A DNA stretch of 64,000 nt from Halomonas sp. CUBES01 (GCF_020991005.1 NZ_JAJLLW010000006.1:62001-126000), one strand, 5' to 3'; positions 34,053 through 50,332 are shown, counted from the first letter of the stretch. Notes: generated by a model from the letters alone, not told the origin. Translations and numbers: made by a program.

Positions 34053-37000
34053 ATGGCTTACTCATATACTGAGAAAAAACGCATCCGCAAGGATTTCGGC
34101 AAACTGCCACAAGTGATGGATGTGCCTTACTTGCTGGCCATCCAGCTTGATTCCTATTACGACTTTCTCCAGCAAGATCGTTCGCCCGACGAGCGGCACG
34201 AGGTCGGCCTGCACGCGGCGTTCAAGTCCGTGTTTCCGATTGAGAGCTTCTCCGGAAATGCGGCGCTTGAGTATGTCAGCTACCGGTTCGGAACGCCGGC
34301 GTTCGATGTTAAGGAGTGCCAGCTGCGCGGGGTAACTTACTCCGCGCCGCTGCGCGTCAAGGTTCGCTTGATCATCTATGATCGCGATTCCTCGAATAAA
34401 GCAATCAAGGATATCAAAGAGCAAGAAGTCTATATGGGGGAAATCCCCCTGATGACGGAGAACGGTACCTTTGTGATCAACGGTACCGAGCGGGTTATCG
34501 TTTCCCAGCTCCACCGCAGCCCCGGTGTCTTCTTCGATCATGACAAGGGCAAGAGCCATTCCTCCGGTAAGCTGCTCTATTCAGCGCGGGTGATTCCTTA
34601 CCGTGGCTCCTGGCTGGATTTCGAGTTCGATCCCAAGGACAACGTCTTCGTGCGTATCGACCGTCGCCGCAAGCTGCCGGCGTCCGTACTGATGCGTGCG
34701 CTGGGTATGAGCACGGAAGAGATTCTCGACGAATTCTTTGAAACCAGCGTTTTCCATGTCGAAAAGTCCGGCTTCTCGGTGGAGCTGGTGCCATCGCGCC
34801 TGCGCGGCGAAACGGCCACCTTCGACATCAAGGACGGCAACGGCGAGATTATCGTCGAAGAAGGCCGCCGGATCACCCAGAAGCATATCCGCCAGCTCGA
34901 AAAAGCCGGGCTCGAGCGTCTGGACGTGCCGATGGAGTATCTGTTCGGCAAGACGCTGGCCAAGGATCAGATCGACGGCAAGACCGGCGAGCTTATCTGC
35001 CCGTGCAACACCGAAATCACCCCGGACGTGCTGGAAGCCATGGCGCACGGCGGTATCAAGCGCATCGAGACGCTGTATACCAACGACCTCGACTGTGGCT
35101 CGTTCATTTCCGATACGCTCAAGCTGGATACCACCGGATCGCAGCTCGAAGCCCTGGTGGAAATCTACCGCATGATGCGCCCCGGCGAGCCGCCCACCAA
35201 GGAAGCCGCCGAGACGCTGTTCCACAACCTGTTCTTCACTGAGGATCGCTACGACCTGTCGGGCGTGGGCCGCATGAAGTTCAACCGTCGTCTGCGCCGC
35301 GAGGGCGACACCGGTTCCGGCGTGCTGGACCGTAAAGACATCCTCGACGTGCTGCGCGAGCTGATCAATATCCGTAACGGCTTCGGTGACGTTGACGATA
35401 TCGATCACCTGGGCAACCGCCGTATTCGCTGCGTCGGCGAAATGGCCGAAAACCAGTTCCGTGTCGGTCTGGTGCGCGTTGAGCGTGCGGTTAAAGAGCG
35501 TCTTTCCATGGCGGAAAGCGAAGGCCTGATGCCGCAGGATCTGATCAACGCCAAGCCCGTGGCGGCGGCGGTAAAAGAGTTCTTTGGCTCAAGCCAGCTG
35601 TCCCAGTTCATGGATCAGAACAACCCGCTGTCGGAAGTTACCCACAAGCGCCGTGTGTCAGCCCTCGGCCCGGGTGGTCTAACCCGCGAGCGTGCTGGCT
35701 TCGAAGTGCGTGACGTACACGCCACGCACTACGGCCGTCTGTGCCCGATCGAGACGCCGGAAGGCCCGAACATCGGCCTGATCAACTCGCTGGCCACCTA
35801 CAGCCATACCAACAGCTATGGCTTCCTGGAGACGCCTTACCGCAAGGTGGTTGACCGTAAGTTGACCGACGATGTAGTACACCTCTCGGCGATTGAGGAA
35901 GGTGACTTCGTCATTGCCCAGGCCTCGGCAGCCGTCGATGAGTCCGGCAATCTGAGCGATGACCTGGTGCAGGTGCGCCACAAAGGCGAGACCACCTTCA
36001 TGCGTCCCGACCAGGTGACGCTGATGGACGTATCGCCGCGCCAGGTAGTGTCGGTGGCCGCAGCCCTGATTCCGTTCCTCGAGCACGATGACGCCAACCG
36101 CGCCCTGATGGGTTCCAACATGCAGCGTCAGGCGGTGCCGACCCTGCGTGCCGAGAAGCCGCTGGTGGGTACCGGCATGGAGCGCTTCGTTGCGCGTGAC
36201 TCCGGTGTCTGTGCCGTGGCGGGGCGTGGCGGGGTTATCGACTCCGTGGACGCGCGCCGGGTAGTGGTTCGGGTCAATGAAGATGAAATTATCGGCGGTG
36301 AAGCCGGTGTGGATATCTACAACCTGACCAAGTACACCCGTTCGAACCAGAACACCTGCATGAACCAGCGCCCCATCGTGCGGCCTGGTGACAACGTGGC
36401 ACGCGGCGATATTCTCGCTGACGGCCCGTCCGTGGATATGGGTGACCTGGCGCTTGGTCAGAACATGCGTATCGCGTTCATGCCCTGGAACGGTTACAAC
36501 TTCGAGGACTCCATCCTGCTCTCCGAGCGAGTGGCCCAGGAAGACCGTTTCACGACCATCCACATTCAGGAACTGACTTGTGTGTCCCGGGATACCAAGT
36601 TGGGGCCGGAAGAGGTGACCTCGGACATCCCCAACGTCGGCGAGTCGGCGCTGGGCAAGCTGGACGAGGCGGGCGTCGTCTACATCGGTGCCGAAGTCGG
36701 CCCGGGCGATATTCTGGTCGGCAAGGTAACGCCCAAGGGCGAAACCCAGCTGACGCCGGAAGAAAAACTGCTACGTGCTATCTTCGGTGAGAAAGCGTCT
36801 GACGTTAAAGACACCTCGCTGCGTGCCCCGACCGGCATGAAAGGCACGGTGATCGACGTTCAGGTGTTTACTCGCGACGGCGTCGAGAAAGATTCGCGCG
36901 CCCTGTCCATCGAGCAGATGCAGCTGGATGAAGTGCGCAAGGACCTGCAGGAGACCTATCGTATCGCCGAAGATGCCACCTTTGAGCGTCTCAAGCGTAC

Positions 37001-38129
37001 CCTGGAAGGTCAGGTGGTCAATGGCGGGCCCAACCTCAAGAAGGGCGATACCCTTGATGAGGCGTACCTCGACGAACTGCCGCGTCAGCAGTGGTTCAAG
37101 CTGCGTCTACAGGATGAGTCCTACAACGAGTTGCTGGCCCAGGCCGACGAGCAGCTGGAAAACCGTCGTAAAGAAATGGACGAGCGCTTTGAAGACAAGA
37201 AGCGCAAGCTGACCCAGGGCGACGACCTCGCGCCGGGCGTGCTGAAAATCGTCAAGGTCTACATGGCCGTCAAGCGTCGCATCCAGCCGGGCGACAAAAT
37301 GGCCGGTCGTCACGGTAACAAGGGTGTTATTTCGGCGATCATGCCGGTTGAAGACATGCCGTTCGACGAGACAGGCGAGCCGGTGGATGTGGTATTGAAC
37401 CCGCTGGGTGTTCCGTCGCGCATGAACGTCGGTCAGATTCTCGAAACCCACCTGGGGATGGCGGCGCGTGGCCTAGGCGTCAAGATCGATGCCATGCTGC
37501 GCGATGCACGCGGCCAGCAAGTGGCAGAGATCCGTGACTTCCTGGGTCAGGTGTACAACACGCCGGGCACCCGTGTGGAAGACATCGATTCGCTGAGCGA
37601 TGACGAAGTGATTGCCCTGGCGAAAAACCTCAAGGCGGGCGTGCCGATGGCAACGCCGGTGTTTGACGGTGCTCAAGAGCACGAAATCAAGCACCTGCTC
37701 AAGCTGGCAGACATTCCCGAGTCGGGTCAGATGACATTGTACGATGGCCGAAGCGGCGATGCGTTTGATCGCCCGGTCACCGTTGGCTACATGTACATAC
37801 TGAAGCTTAACCACTTGGTCGACGACAAGATGCACGCGCGTTCTACCGGTTCTTACTCGCTCGTCACCCAGCAGCCGCTGGGCGGTAAGGCGCAGTTCGG
37901 TGGTCAGCGCTTTGGTGAGATGGAAGTGTGGGCGCTGGAAGCTTACGGCGCGGCCTACACGCTGCAAGAGATGCTCACCGTCAAATCGGACGACGTCGAA
38001 GGCCGCACCAAGATGTACAAGAACATCGTGGATGGCGACCACACCATGCAGGCAGGCATGCCGGAATCCTTCAACGTACTCGTGAAGGAAATCCGCTCGC
38101 TGGGCATCGATATCGAGTTAGAGAGCTAG
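34053..38129 (+). CDS. rpoB: RNA polymerase beta subunit
   Basis: RpoB forms one claw of RNA polymerase with part of the active centre and the rifampicin pocket. The rifampicin region [20 protein letters not shown], then [11 protein letters not shown] is wild type at the positions equal to E. coli D516, H526 and S531, so natural rifampicin sensitivity is expected. Later blocks include [29 protein letters not shown] and [20 protein letters not shown]. The length is 1358 residues (E. coli 1342). rpoC follows after ten bases. Confidence 0.99.
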   Translation: MAYSYTEKKRIRKDFGKLPQVMDVPYLLAIQLDSYYDFLQQDRSPDERHEVGLHAAFKSVFPIESFSGNAALEYVSYRFGTPAFDVKECQLRGVTYSAPLRVKVRLIIYDRDSSNKAIKDIKEQEVYMGEIPLMTENGTFVINGTERVIVSQLHRSPGVFFDHDKGKSHSSGKLLYSARVIPYRGSWLDFEFDPKDNVFVRIDRRRKLPASVLMRALGMSTEEILDEFFETSVFHVEKSGFSVELVPSRLRGETATFDIKDGNGEIIVEEGRRITQKHIRQLEKAGLERLDVPMEYLFGKTLAKDQIDGKTGELICPCNTEITPDVLEAMAHGGIKRIETLYTNDLDCGSFISDTLKLDTTGSQLEALVEIYRMMRPGEPPTKEAAETLFHNLFFTEDRYDLSGVGRMKFNRRLRREGDTGSGVLDRKDILDVLRELINIRNGFGDVDDIDHLGNRRIRCVGEMAENQFRVGLVRVERAVKERLSMAESEGLMPQDLINAKPVAAAVKEFFGSSQLSQFMDQNNPLSEVTHKRRVSALGPGGLTRERAGFEVRDVHATHYGRLCPIETPEGPNIGLINSLATYSHTNSYGFLETPYRKVVDRKLTDDVVHLSAIEEGDFVIAQASAAVDESGNLSDDLVQVRHKGETTFMRPDQVTLMDVSPRQVVSVAAALIPFLEHDDANRALMGSNMQRQAVPTLRAEKPLVGTGMERFVARDSGVCAVAGRGGVIDSVDARRVVVRVNEDEIIGGEAGVDIYNLTKYTRSNQNTCMNQRPIVRPGDNVARGDILADGPSVDMGDLALGQNMRIAFMPWNGYNFEDSILLSERVAQEDRFTTIHIQELTCVSRDTKLGPEEVTSDIPNVGESALGKLDEAGVVYIGAEVGPGDILVGKVTPKGETQLTPEEKLLRAIFGEKASDVKDTSLRAPTGMKGTVIDVQVFTRDGVEKDSRALSIEQMQLDEVRKDLQETYRIAEDATFERLKRTLEGQVVNGGPNLKKGDTLDEAYLDELPRQQWFKLRLQDESYNELLAQADEQLENRRKEMDERFEDKKRKLTQGDDLAPGVLKIVKVYMAVKRRIQPGDKMAGRHGNKGVISAIMPVEDMPFDETGEPVDVVLNPLGVPSRMNVGQILETHLGMAARGLGVKIDAMLRDARGQQVAEIRDFLGQVYNTPGTRVEDIDSLSDDEVIALAKNLKAGVPMATPVFDGAQEHEIKHLLKLADIPESGQMTLYDGRSGDAFDRPVTVGYMYILKLNHLVDDKMHARSTGSYSLVTQQPLGGKAQFGGQRFGEMEVWALEAYGAAYTLQEMLTVKSDDVEGRTKMYKNIVDGDHTMQAGMPESFNVLVKEIRSLGIDIELES

Positions 38130-38139
38130 GAGCCGTCCC

Positions 38140-42354
<4,215 letters not shown>

Positions 42355-42384
42355 CATTGCTATCTGGCCTTTTATGAAGCCCTT

Positions 42385-42412
42385 GTCTTGCCGGTTTTGC
42401 GACCGGCAAGAC
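42385..42412 (+). terminator. Hairpin after rpoC
   Basis: GTCTTGCCGGT and ACCGGCAAGAC pair perfectly over 11 bases around TTTGCG, 31 bases after rpoC. There is no T run after it, so it may act as a weak terminator or as an RNA end protector. The -35 box of the next promoter begins at the following base. Confidence 0.6.
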
Positions 42413-42442
42413 TTGACGGCGACCAGGGTCAGCCATTAGAAT
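42413..42442 (+). promoter_or_regulatory. Promoter of the str operon
   Basis: TTGACG (42413-42418), an 18-base spacer and TAGAAT (42437-42442) are followed by GCGC. The rpsL start lies about 70 bases downstream. It starts directly at the foot of the rpoC hairpin. Confidence 0.8.
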
Positions 42443-42520
42443 GCGCAGCCTTTAACAGTGGGGTGGGTACGCCCGCAGCCGCTGAAAGGCCAAGGCAACC
42501 ATTGGAGTCAGCTAAACACC

Positions 42521-42895
42521 ATGGCAACGATTAATCAGCTAGTGCGCAAGCCGCGCAAGCGCCCCGTCACCAAGAGTGACGTGCCTGCGCTTCAGGCTTG
42601 TCCGCAAAAGCGCGGCGTATGTACGCGCGTTTACACCACTACCCCCAAGAAGCCTAACTCGGCGTTGCGTAAGGTTTGCCGTGTGCGCCTGACCAACGGT
42701 TTCGAGGTGTCTTCCTACATCGGTGGTGAAGGTCACAACCTCCAGGAGCACTCTGTTGTGCTGATTCGCGGCGGTCGAGTCAAGGATTTGCCGGGTGTGC
42801 GTTATCACACCGTTCGCGGCGCTCTTGACACCTCCGGCGTACAGAATCGTAAGCAGGGTCGTTCCAAGTACGGTACCAAGCGTCCGAAGTCTTAA
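42521..42895 (+). CDS. rpsL: 30S ribosomal protein S12
   Basis: S12 lies at the decoding centre. [19 protein letters not shown] and [13 protein letters not shown] keep the lysines (K43 and the KDLPG lysine) whose change gives streptomycin resistance, so the allele looks wild type. The KDLPG aspartate can be methylthiolated by RimO. The length of 124 residues equals E. coli. I chose ATG 42521 for the family N-terminus [13 protein letters not shown] 152-base spacer to rpsG may hold the S7 autoregulation site. Confidence 0.98.
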   Translation: MATINQLVRKPRKRPVTKSDVPALQACPQKRGVCTRVYTTTPKKPNSALRKVCRVRLTNGFEVSSYIGGEGHNLQEHSVVLIRGGRVKDLPGVRYHTVRGALDTSGVQNRKQGRSKYGTKRPKS

Positions 42896-43047
42896 GTCGA
42901 CGCTGGTCGCGGTCGCCTAGGCGGCAAACGTACGAAACATTTATCACGCATATGATGGTCTGATAAGAGTAAGGTCGGGCGGTAGCTGATGAAAAACCGC
43001 TGCGAGTCCCGAGTTTACCTGAAGGATCCTTAAATTGAGGGCTTATC

Positions 43048-43518
43048 ATGCCTAGAAGAAGAGTTGTAGCCAAGCGCGAGATTCTGCCGGATCCCAAGTT
43101 CGGAAGTGAGCGCCTGGCCAAGTTCATGAACCACCTGATGTTCAGCGGCAAGAAGTCCATAGCTGAGCGCATCGTGTATGGTGCGTTGGACAAGGTTGCC
43201 GAGCGTAGTAAAGAAGAGCCGCTGGAGATCTTCGACAAGGCGCTGGAAGCTATCCAGCCGATGGTCGAGGTCAAGTCGCGCCGTGTGGGTGGCGCGACCT
43301 ATCAGGTGCCGGTTGAAGTACGTCCGTCACGCCGCCAGGCGCTTGCCATGCGCTGGCTGGTGGACGCGGCGCGTCGTCGCGGTGAGAAAACGATGGTTCA
43401 GCGTCTTGCTGGCGAAATGCTGGATGCCGCTGAAGGCAAGGGTTCTGCCGTCAAGAAGCGCGAAGACGTGCATCGGATGGCAGAAGCCAACAAGGCCTTC
43501 TCGCACTACCGTTTCTAA
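43048..43518 (+). CDS. rpsG: 30S ribosomal protein S7
   Basis: S7 nucleates assembly of the 30S head and contacts the E-site tRNA; in E. coli it also represses its own operon by binding the rpsL-rpsG spacer. [20 protein letters not shown] and [20 protein letters not shown] are conserved. The 156 residues are as in the E. coli B form. The preceding spacer is 152 bases, longer than the roughly 100 of E. coli, and could fold into a repressor site. Confidence 0.98.
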   Translation: MPRRRVVAKREILPDPKFGSERLAKFMNHLMFSGKKSIAERIVYGALDKVAERSKEEPLEIFDKALEAIQPMVEVKSRRVGGATYQVPVEVRPSRRQALAMRWLVDAARRRGEKTMVQRLAGEMLDAAEGKGSAVKKREDVHRMAEANKAFSHYRF

Positions 43519-43668
43519 GGTCGCGTTGCTGGCTGCGGTTGCGATGTCGCAGGGTTGTTATTAGTCGATTCGCAACACATCGCCGCTATCTTGAGGGGTG
43601 GCGGCGGTGGCATAAGCAAGCACGCACCGTCAGATTCACGAGCATCGCCAACAAACGGGAGTTTCACC

Positions 43669-45792
43669 GTGGCTCGCAAGACACCACTTAATCGCTATCG
43701 CAATATCGGTATCGTCGCTCACGTTGACGCGGGTAAAACCACGACAACCGAGCGGGTACTGTTCTACACCGGCCTTTCCCACAAAGTGGGCGAGGTGCAC
43801 GACGGTGCAGCGACCATGGACTGGATGGAGCAGGAGCAGGAGCGTGGCATCACAATCACCTCCGCTGCGACGACTTGCTTCTGGCAGGGCATGAACAAGC
43901 AGTTCCCCGAGCACCGCATCAATATCATCGACACCCCCGGGCACGTCGACTTCACCATCGAAGTCGAACGTTCCCTGCGTGTGCTTGATGGTGCGGTGGT
44001 CGTGCTGTGCGGCTCGTCCGGCGTCCAGCCGCAGACCGAGACCGTATGGCGCCAGGCCAATAAGTACGAAGTGCCGCGTATGGTCTTCGTCAACAAGATG
44101 GACCGTACCGGTGCCGACTACTTCATGGTCGTCAACCAGTTGAAAGAGCGCCTGGGCGCCAATGCCGTACCCATTCAGATCAACTGGGGCACGGAAGAAA
44201 ACTTCAAGGGCGTTATCGACCTTATCCAGATGAAGGGCATCCTTTGGGACGAAGAAAACAAGGGCATGAATTATGACCTGGTTGATATTCCCGAAGACCT
44301 TCAGGAAACCGCCGAAACTTACCGCGAGCAGATGATCGAAGCCGCCGCGGAAGGTTCCGACGAGCTGATGGACAAGTATCTTGAAGGTGGTGAGTTGACC
44401 ACCGAAGAGATCAAGGCAGGTCTGCGCGCGCGCACCCTGGCTAACGAAATCGTCCTGATCACCTGTGGCTCGGCGTTCAAGAACAAGGGCGTTCAGGCGG
44501 TACTGGACTGTGTTATCGAGTACATGCCGTCGCCCACCGAAGTCAAGGCGATCGAAGGCGAGCTTGACGACAAGGACGGCACCGTCGATACCCGCGAAGC
44601 GGATGACAACCAGCCGTTTGCTGCCCTGGCGTTCAAGATTGCCACCGACCCCTTCGTCGGTACCCTGACGTTCATTCGCGTCTATTCGGGCGTGTTGAAT
44701 TCGGGTGATGGGGTATACAACTCGGTCAAGAGCAAGAAAGAGCGCGTGGGTCGTATCGTTCAGATGCACTCCAATTCGCGCGAAGAGATCAAGGAAGTGC
44801 GCGCCGGCGATATCGCTGCCTGTATCGGTCTGAAAGATGTCACCACGGGCGATACCCTGTGCGACATCAACAACAAGATCGTACTGGAGCGCATGGAGTT
44901 CCCGGATCCGGTTATCTCGGTAGCCGTTGAGCCGAAGTCCAAAGCCGATCAGGAGAAGATGGGTGTTGCCCTGGGCAAACTGGCTCAGGAGGATCCGTCC
45001 TTCCAGGTGAAAACCGACGAAGAGACTGGTCAGACCATCATCTCCGGTATGGGTGAGCTTCACCTCGATATCCTCGTTGACCGCATGCGTCGCGAGTTCA
45101 AGGTTGAGGCGAACATCGGTAAGCCGCAGGTGGCCTACCGTGAAACGATCCGCGGCAGCGTCGAGCAGGAAGGCAAGTTCGTACGCCAGTCCGGTGGTCG
45201 TGGTCAATACGGTCACGTAGTGATGCGTATCGAACCGCTAACCTATGACGAGAAGGGCGAAGGGGATGACGAGATCTTCTTCAAGTTCAACTCGGAAATC
45301 GTGGGTGGTGTCGTTCCCAAGGAATACATCCCGGCGGTAGAGAAAGGGGCTTACGAGCAGCTGCAGAACGGCGTCATTGCGGGCTACCCGATGATTGACG
45401 TTAAAGTGACGCTGTTTGATGGTTCCTACCATGACGTGGACTCCAACGAGACCGCGTTCAAGATTGCTTCTTCTATGGCAGTAAAAGAAGGTGCCAGGAA
45501 GGCCAAGGCCGTGCTGCTGGAGCCGGTGATGAAGGTCGAGGTCGTGACCCCCGAAGAGTTTATGGGTGACGTCATGGGCGACCTGAACCGTCGTCGCGGC
45601 CTGGTGCAGGGTATGGATGATTCCTCTTCGGGCAAGATCATCCGTGCAACGGTGCCGCTGGGTGAGATGTTCGGTTATGCAACCGATCTGCGCTCACAGA
45701 CCCAGGGCCGTGCGAGCTACTCTATGGAGTTCGCGAAGTACGAGGAGGCGCCCTCCAGCGTCGTTGAAGCCGTCATCAACCAAAACGGTTAA
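43669..45792 (+). CDS. fusA: Elongation factor G
   Basis: EF-G drives translocation and, with ribosome recycling factor, ribosome splitting. G motifs [28 protein letters not shown] and [10 protein letters not shown] are intact. Domain IV carries the conserved [17 protein letters not shown] chose GTG 43669 with GGGAG seven bases upstream (707 residues; E. coli 704). The in-frame extension upstream is unlike the family. tuf follows after 29 bases. Confidence 0.98.
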   Translation: MARKTPLNRYRNIGIVAHVDAGKTTTTERVLFYTGLSHKVGEVHDGAATMDWMEQEQERGITITSAATTCFWQGMNKQFPEHRINIIDTPGHVDFTIEVERSLRVLDGAVVVLCGSSGVQPQTETVWRQANKYEVPRMVFVNKMDRTGADYFMVVNQLKERLGANAVPIQINWGTEENFKGVIDLIQMKGILWDEENKGMNYDLVDIPEDLQETAETYREQMIEAAAEGSDELMDKYLEGGELTTEEIKAGLRARTLANEIVLITCGSAFKNKGVQAVLDCVIEYMPSPTEVKAIEGELDDKDGTVDTREADDNQPFAALAFKIATDPFVGTLTFIRVYSGVLNSGDGVYNSVKSKKERVGRIVQMHSNSREEIKEVRAGDIAACIGLKDVTTGDTLCDINNKIVLERMEFPDPVISVAVEPKSKADQEKMGVALGKLAQEDPSFQVKTDEETGQTIISGMGELHLDILVDRMRREFKVEANIGKPQVAYRETIRGSVEQEGKFVRQSGGRGQYGHVVMRIEPLTYDEKGEGDDEIFFKFNSEIVGGVVPKEYIPAVEKGAYEQLQNGVIAGYPMIDVKVTLFDGSYHDVDSNETAFKIASSMAVKEGARKAKAVLLEPVMKVEVVTPEEFMGDVMGDLNRRRGLVQGMDDSSSGKIIRATVPLGEMFGYATDLRSQTQGRASYSMEFAKYEEAPSSVVEAVINQNG

Positions 45793-45821
45793 CCGTTAGC
45801 TAACGTAAAGAGGTTATAGCA

Positions 45822-47015
45822 GTGGCTAAGGAAAAATTTGAACGTTCCAAACCGCATATCAACGTCGGCACCATCGGTCACGTCGACCATGGTAAAACGA
45901 CCCTGACTGCGGCCTTGACCCGTGTATCTGCTGAAGTATTCGGTGGTGACTGGAGCGAGTTCGACGCCATCGACAATGCTCCGGAAGAGCGTGAGCGCGG
46001 TATTACAATCGCTACCTCGCACGTTGAGTACCAGTCCGAGACGCGTCACTACGCGCACGTCGACTGCCCGGGGCACGCTGACTACGTCAAGAACATGATC
46101 ACCGGTGCCGCGCAGATGGACGGCGCGATCCTGGTATGTTCTGCCGCAGACGGCCCGATGCCGCAGACGCGCGAGCACATCCTGCTGTCTCGTCAGGTCG
46201 GCGTTCCGTTTATCGTCGTGTTCCTGAACAAAGCGGACATGGTCGATGACGAAGAGCTGCTTGAGCTGGTCGAAATGGAAGTTCGCGAACTTCTCGACCA
46301 GTACGACTTCCCGGGTGACGACACGCCGATCATCACCGGTTCTGCGCTGATGGCGCTGAACGGCGAAGACGAAAAAGGCATGGGTACTACCGCCGTCGCT
46401 AACCTGATCAAGGCGCTGGACGAGTACATCCCCGAGCCGGAGCGTGCGATTGATCAGCCGTTCCTGATGCCGATCGAAGACGTGTTCTCCATCTCTGGTC
46501 GTGGTACCGTTGTGACTGGTCGTGTCGAGCGCGGCATCATCAAGGCGGGTGAAGAAGTCGAAATCGTCGGTATCAAAGATACCGTCAAGACCACCGTTAC
46601 CGGCGTTGAAATGTTCCGCAAGCTGCTCGACGAAGGTCGTGCAGGCGAGAACGTTGGTGCCCTGCTGCGTGGTACCAAACGCGATGACGTTGAGCGTGGT
46701 CAGGTTCTGGCCAAAACCGGCACCATCACACCGCACACCGTCTTTGAAGCGGAAGTCTACGTGCTGTCCAAAGAAGAAGGCGGTCGTCACACGCCGTTCT
46801 TCAAAGGCTACCGTCCGCAGTTCTACTTCCGTACCACTGACATCACCGGTACCTGTGAACTGCCGGAAGGCGTCGAGATGGTCATGCCGGGCGACAACGT
46901 CAAGATGGTTGTTACCCTGATCGCTCCGGTCGCCATGGATGACGGCCTGCGCTTCGCAATTCGTGAAGGCGGTCGTACCGTCGGCGCTGGCGTTGTGGCC
47001 AAGATCATTCAGTAA
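45822..47015 (+). CDS. tuf: Elongation factor Tu
   Basis: EF-Tu delivers aminoacyl-tRNA to the ribosome. [30 protein letters not shown] and NKADMV are the G motifs. The C-terminal end [20 protein letters not shown], then [12 protein letters not shown] is typical. The length of 397 residues is normal. The start is GTG with AAGAGG upstream. It is the only tuf in this window; the second copy expected after tRNA-Thr is absent. A strong terminator follows. Confidence 0.99.
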   Translation: MAKEKFERSKPHINVGTIGHVDHGKTTLTAALTRVSAEVFGGDWSEFDAIDNAPEERERGITIATSHVEYQSETRHYAHVDCPGHADYVKNMITGAAQMDGAILVCSAADGPMPQTREHILLSRQVGVPFIVVFLNKADMVDDEELLELVEMEVRELLDQYDFPGDDTPIITGSALMALNGEDEKGMGTTAVANLIKALDEYIPEPERAIDQPFLMPIEDVFSISGRGTVVTGRVERGIIKAGEEVEIVGIKDTVKTTVTGVEMFRKLLDEGRAGENVGALLRGTKRDDVERGQVLAKTGTITPHTVFEAEVYVLSKEEGGRHTPFFKGYRPQFYFRTTDITGTCELPEGVEMVMPGDNVKMVVTLIAPVAMDDGLRFAIREGGRTVGAGVVAKIIQ

Positions 47016-47036
47016 GCTGAATCGCTGAATGAGAAA

Positions 47037-47060
47037 GGGGGCTCGAGAGAGCCCCCTTTT
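47037..47060 (+). terminator. tuf terminator
   Basis: GGGGGCTC and GAGCCCCC pair perfectly around GAGA. An A run before and T run after extend the stem and supply the U-tract. It ends the str operon 22 bases after tuf. Confidence 0.94.
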
Positions 47061-47081
47061 CTGCGCACCCTTGGCAAATGT

Positions 47082-47110
47082 TTGACATGTGCTTTTGGCG
47101 TGCCTATAAT
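47082..47110 (+). promoter_or_regulatory. Consensus sigma-70 promoter of the S10 operon
   Basis: TTGACA (47082-47087), a 17-base spacer and TATAAT (47105-47110) match the sigma-70 consensus at all 12 positions and in spacing. It lies 22 bases after the tuf terminator and 65 bases before rpsJ, and should drive the S10-spc run of genes. Confidence 0.95.
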
Positions 47111-47174
47111 GCGCATCCTTTGAATGCGTGGGTAGACGGCTCGCGCCGTCGACATCCATTGGAGTTTAGGGCAA

Positions 47175-47486
47175 ATGCAGAACCAAAAGATTCGCATTCG
47201 GTTGAAAGCGTTCGACCATCGCCTGATCGATCAGTCCACAGCGGAGATCGTTGAAACCGCTAAGCGTACTGGTGCTCAGGTTCGTGGTCCGATTCCGCTG
47301 CCGACCAACCGCGAGCGCTACACCATTCTGATCTCGCCGCACGTCAATAAAGATGCGCGTGACCAGTATGAGATTCGTACGCACAAGCGTGTGCTCGACA
47401 TCGTTGAGCCAACCGAGAAAACCGTTGACGCGCTGATGAAGCTCGATCTCGCCGCAGGCGTAGACGTGCAAATCAAGCTCGACTAA
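47175..47486 (+). CDS. rpsJ: 30S ribosomal protein S10
   Basis: S10 sits in the 30S head and also acts as NusE, partner of NusB and Nus[21 protein letters not shown] and [20 protein letters not shown] are conserved. The length of 103 residues equals E. coli. The ATG has GGAG-type bases upstream (TTGGAGTTTAGGGC). The 150-base spacer before rplC is unusually long for this operon. Confidence 0.98.
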   Translation: MQNQKIRIRLKAFDHRLIDQSTAEIVETAKRTGAQVRGPIPLPTNRERYTILISPHVNKDARDQYEIRTHKRVLDIVEPTEKTVDALMKLDLAAGVDVQIKLD

Positions 47487-47636
47487 CCACACTAGACACT
47501 TGCGGCCCAGCGCTCACCGCTTCGTTAGTGAGCAGCAGCCGCCGCGCCGTGAGGCGCCACACAATGTGCTAGTGGAATGCTCTGGAAAGGGCAGCCATAG
47601 CGGGTGATAGCCCCGTACACTATAGGAGAACTGAGA
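47487..47636 (+). promoter_or_regulatory. Long structured spacer between rpsJ and rplC
   Basis: Neighbouring spacers in this operon are mostly below 50 bases, but this one is 150. It contains GCTCAC (47512-47517) pairing with GTGAGC (47528-47533). CACTAG (47490-47495) can pair with CTAGTG (47569-47574) at long range. It may be a leader-like control element or an internal processing site. It holds no gene. Confidence 0.4.
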
Positions 47637-48275
47637 ATGACTATCGGTTTAGTCGGTAAAAAGGCCGGGATGACCCGTGTCTTTACCGAAGACGGTGCAT
47701 CTGTGCCCGTAACCGTTATTGAAGTTGATCCTAACCGTGTTACACGCGTCAAGTCTGTCGAATCCGACGGCTACGCGGCGGTTCAGGTCACAACTGGCTC
47801 TCGCAAGGCCAAACACCTCAGCAAAGCCCAGGCGGGTCAATTTGCTAAAGCGGGTGTTGAGGCTGGTCGTTCACTGATGGAGTTTCGTCTGGAAGAAGGC
47901 GAAGAGGCTCCAGAAGTCGGCGGCGAACTCACCGTATCCCTCTTTGAAGCTGGTCAGATGATCGACGTGACCGGCACCTCCAAGGGTAAAGGTTTCCAGG
48001 GTGCCGTTAAGCGCTGGAACTTCCGTACCCAAGACAACAGCCATGGTAACTCCCTGTCGCATCGCGCGCCGGGTTCTATCGGCATGTGTCAGACACCGGG
48101 TCGTGTATTCAAAGGCAAAAAGATGGCCGGACAGATGGGTAACGCCCGCTGCACCGTGCAGAGCCTTGAGATCGTCCGTGTCGACGCCGAGCGTAACCTG
48201 CTGCTGATCAAGGGCGCCGTGCCGGGTGCAACCGGCAGTGACGTTATCGTTCGCAGCGCCGTGAAAGCTGGCTGA
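47637..48275 (+). CDS. rplC: 50S ribosomal protein L3
   Basis: L3 starts 50S assembly and reaches the peptidyl transferase centre. [20 protein letters not shown] is the family N-terminus. The central loop [14 protein letters not shown] and [11 protein letters not shown] are conserved, and the glutamine methylated by PrmB in E. coli falls in the latter region. I chose ATG 47637 with AGGAG ten bases upstream (212 residues). Confidence 0.98.
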   Translation: MTIGLVGKKAGMTRVFTEDGASVPVTVIEVDPNRVTRVKSVESDGYAAVQVTTGSRKAKHLSKAQAGQFAKAGVEAGRSLMEFRLEEGEEAPEVGGELTVSLFEAGQMIDVTGTSKGKGFQGAVKRWNFRTQDNSHGNSLSHRAPGSIGMCQTPGRVFKGKKMAGQMGNARCTVQSLEIVRVDAERNLLLIKGAVPGATGSDVIVRSAVKAG

Positions 48276-48290
48276 AGGGGATAATTACCA

Positions 48291-48896
48291 ATGAATCTGA
48301 ATCTTGCTGCAGGCGCGGGTACCGTTGAAGTAGCCGACGCCACCTTTGGCAAAGAATTCAACGAAGCGCTGGTTCACCAGGTCGTCACTGCCTATCTGGC
48401 CGGTGGTCGTCAGGGCACCCGCGCTCAAAAGAACCGTTCCGACGTCCGTGGCGGTGGTAAAAAGCCGTGGCGTCAGAAAGGCACCGGCCGTGCACGTGCC
48501 GGTACTATCCGCTCTCCGCTCTGGCGTAGCGGCGGTGTCACCTTCGCGGCACGTCCGCAAGACTACACCCAGAAGGTGAACCGCAAGATGTACCGCGCTG
48601 CCATGCGCTCCATTTTGTCGGAGCTGGTGCGTCAAGAGCGTCTGGTCGCGGTTGAAGAGTTCAACGTCGAAGCGCCGAAAACCAAGCAGGTCGCTGCCAA
48701 GCTGAAAGAGCTCAACCTTGAAAAAGTGTTGATCGTCACTGAGAACGTCGACGAAAAGCTCTATCTAGCCGCACGCAACCTTCCCCACGTAGACGTGGTG
48801 GACGTTGCGGCCGCTGACCCGGTGAGCCTGGTTGCCTTTGATAAGGTCCTGGTCACCGTCTCCGCCCTGCGTAAATTCGAGGAGAAGCTGGCATGA
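48291..48896 (+). CDS. rplD: 50S ribosomal protein L4
   Basis: L4 lines the exit tunnel and in E. coli represses its own S10 operon. The tunnel loop [20 protein letters not shown], then GTGRARAG is intact; macrolide resistance changes occur in it, and none is seen. The length is 201 residues as in E. coli. It overlaps rplW by four bases. Confidence 0.98.
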   Translation: MNLNLAAGAGTVEVADATFGKEFNEALVHQVVTAYLAGGRQGTRAQKNRSDVRGGGKKPWRQKGTGRARAGTIRSPLWRSGGVTFAARPQDYTQKVNRKMYRAAMRSILSELVRQERLVAVEEFNVEAPKTKQVAAKLKELNLEKVLIVTENVDEKLYLAARNLPHVDVVDVAAADPVSLVAFDKVLVTVSALRKFEEKLA

Positions 48897-49189
48897 ACCA
48901 GGAACGCGTATTCAAGGTTCTGCTTGGACCGCACGTGACCGAGAAGGCCGCGATGGCTGCCGAGCGCAACCAGTACGTCTTTAAGGTGGCGACCGATGCC
49001 ACCAAGCCCGAGATCAAGAAGGCCGTTGAAGTTCTGTTCGGCAAGAAGGTCAGCGGCGTTCAGGTGCTGAACGTCAAGGGCAAGACCAAGCGTACTGCAA
49101 ACGGCGTTGGCTTGCGTAAGGGTTACCGTAAAGCGTATGTGACCCTGGCTGCGGGTGAAACGCTCGAAGACTTCTCTGGCGCCGAATAA
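48893..49189 (+). CDS. rplW: 50S ribosomal protein L23
   Basis: L23 stands at the tunnel exit and docks trigger factor and the signal recognition particle. [20 protein letters not shown] and the [20 protein letters not shown] end are conserved. The length of 98 residues is normal (E. coli 100). It starts inside the rplD stop (ATGA). Confidence 0.98.
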   Translation: MNQERVFKVLLGPHVTEKAAMAAERNQYVFKVATDATKPEIKKAVEVLFGKKVSGVQVLNVKGKTKRTANGVGLRKGYRKAYVTLAAGETLEDFSGAE

Positions 49190-49206
49190 GGGCAGGAGTA
49201 CGGATA

Positions 49207-50034
49207 ATGGCAATCGTCAAGACCAAACCCACATCCGCCGGTCGTCGCCACGTCGTCAAGATCGTTGGCGAGGCACTGTACAAGGGCCGTGCGTATGCAC
49301 CGCTTTTGGAAAAGCAGTCCAAGTCCGGCGGCCGGAATAATTACGGTCGCATCACCACCCGCCATGTGGGCGGTGGTCACCGTCATCACTACCGGTTGAT
49401 TGACTTCAAGCGTACCAAGGATGGCATTCCCGCCACCGTTGAGCGCCTGGAGCATGACCCGAACCGCAGTGCGCACATTGCACTGCTGAAGTACGCCGAT
49501 GGCGAGCGTCGTTACATCATTGCACCGAAAGGTGTCAGCGCGGGTGACGTGCTGGAATCTGGTGTCAACGCGCCCATCAAGAAAGGCAATGCCTTGCCGC
49601 TGCGCAACATCCCGCTGGGTTCTACCGTTCACGGTATCGAGCTCAAGCCGGGTAAAGGCGCGCAGATTGCTCGCAGTGCCGGTACTAGCGCTCAGCTGGT
49701 TGCGCGTGAAGGCAACTACGCCACCCTGCGTCTTCGTTCCGGCGAAATGCGCAAGATCCTGGCCGAATGCCGTGCGACCTTGGGTGAAGTGAGCAACTCC
49801 GAGCACAGCCTGCGTCAACTTGGCAAGGCCGGTGCGAAGCGCTGGAGAGGTGTGCGTCCGACTGTTCGCGGTGTCGCAATGAACCCGGTGGATCACCCGC
49901 ACGGTGGTGGCGAAGGCCGCACCAGCGGTGGTCGTAACCCGGTCACCCCATGGGGTGTGCCGACCAAGGGTTATAAGACTCGCAAGAACAAGCGCACCGA
50001 CAAGCTTATCGTTCGTCGCCGCAAGGCCAAGTAA
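49207..50034 (+). CDS. rplB: 50S ribosomal protein L2
   Basis: L2 is needed for subunit association and peptidyl transferase assembly. [15 protein letters not shown] and [20 protein letters not shown] contain the conserved functional histidine. The length of 275 residues is normal (E. coli 273). An AGGAG site lies shortly before the ATG. Confidence 0.99.
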   Translation: MAIVKTKPTSAGRRHVVKIVGEALYKGRAYAPLLEKQSKSGGRNNYGRITTRHVGGGHRHHYRLIDFKRTKDGIPATVERLEHDPNRSAHIALLKYADGERRYIIAPKGVSAGDVLESGVNAPIKKGNALPLRNIPLGSTVHGIELKPGKGAQIARSAGTSAQLVAREGNYATLRLRSGEMRKILAECRATLGEVSNSEHSLRQLGKAGAKRWRGVRPTVRGVAMNPVDHPHGGGEGRTSGGRNPVTPWGVPTKGYKTRKNKRTDKLIVRRRKAK

Positions 50035-50056
50035 CAGACATTAAGGGGTAACGGCT

Positions 50057-50332
50057 GTGCCACGTTCACTAAAGAAAGGTCCTTTCATTGACCTTCATCT
50101 TTTGAAGAAGGTTGAGGCTGCAGTGGAAAAGAACGACCGCAAACCGATCAAGACCTGGTCGCGTCGTTCAATGATCCTGCCAAACATGGTGGGTCTGACC
50201 ATCGCAGTCCACAACGGTCGCCAACACGTCCCGGTGCACGTCTCCGAGGAAATGGTTGGTCACAAGCTAGGCGAATTCGCTGCCACTCGCACTTATCGCG
50301 GGCACGTGGCGGACAAGAAAGCCAAACGGTAA
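50057..50332 (+). CDS. rpsS: 30S ribosomal protein S19
   Basis: S19 forms a complex with S13 in the 30S head near the A-site t[22 protein letters not shown] and [20 protein letters not shown] are conserved. It has 91 residues and a GTG start preceded by AAGGGG. It lies 18 bases before rplV. Confidence 0.98.
   Translation: MPRSLKKGPFIDLHLLKKVEAAVEKNDRKPIKTWSRRSMILPNMVGLTIAVHNGRQHVPVHVSEEMVGHKLGEFAATRTYRGHVADKKAKR

Noticed and set aside
43555..43668. Extended N-terminus of fusA
   Set aside because: These 38 codons are low-complexity and unlike EF-G. The GTG at 43669 matches the family start.
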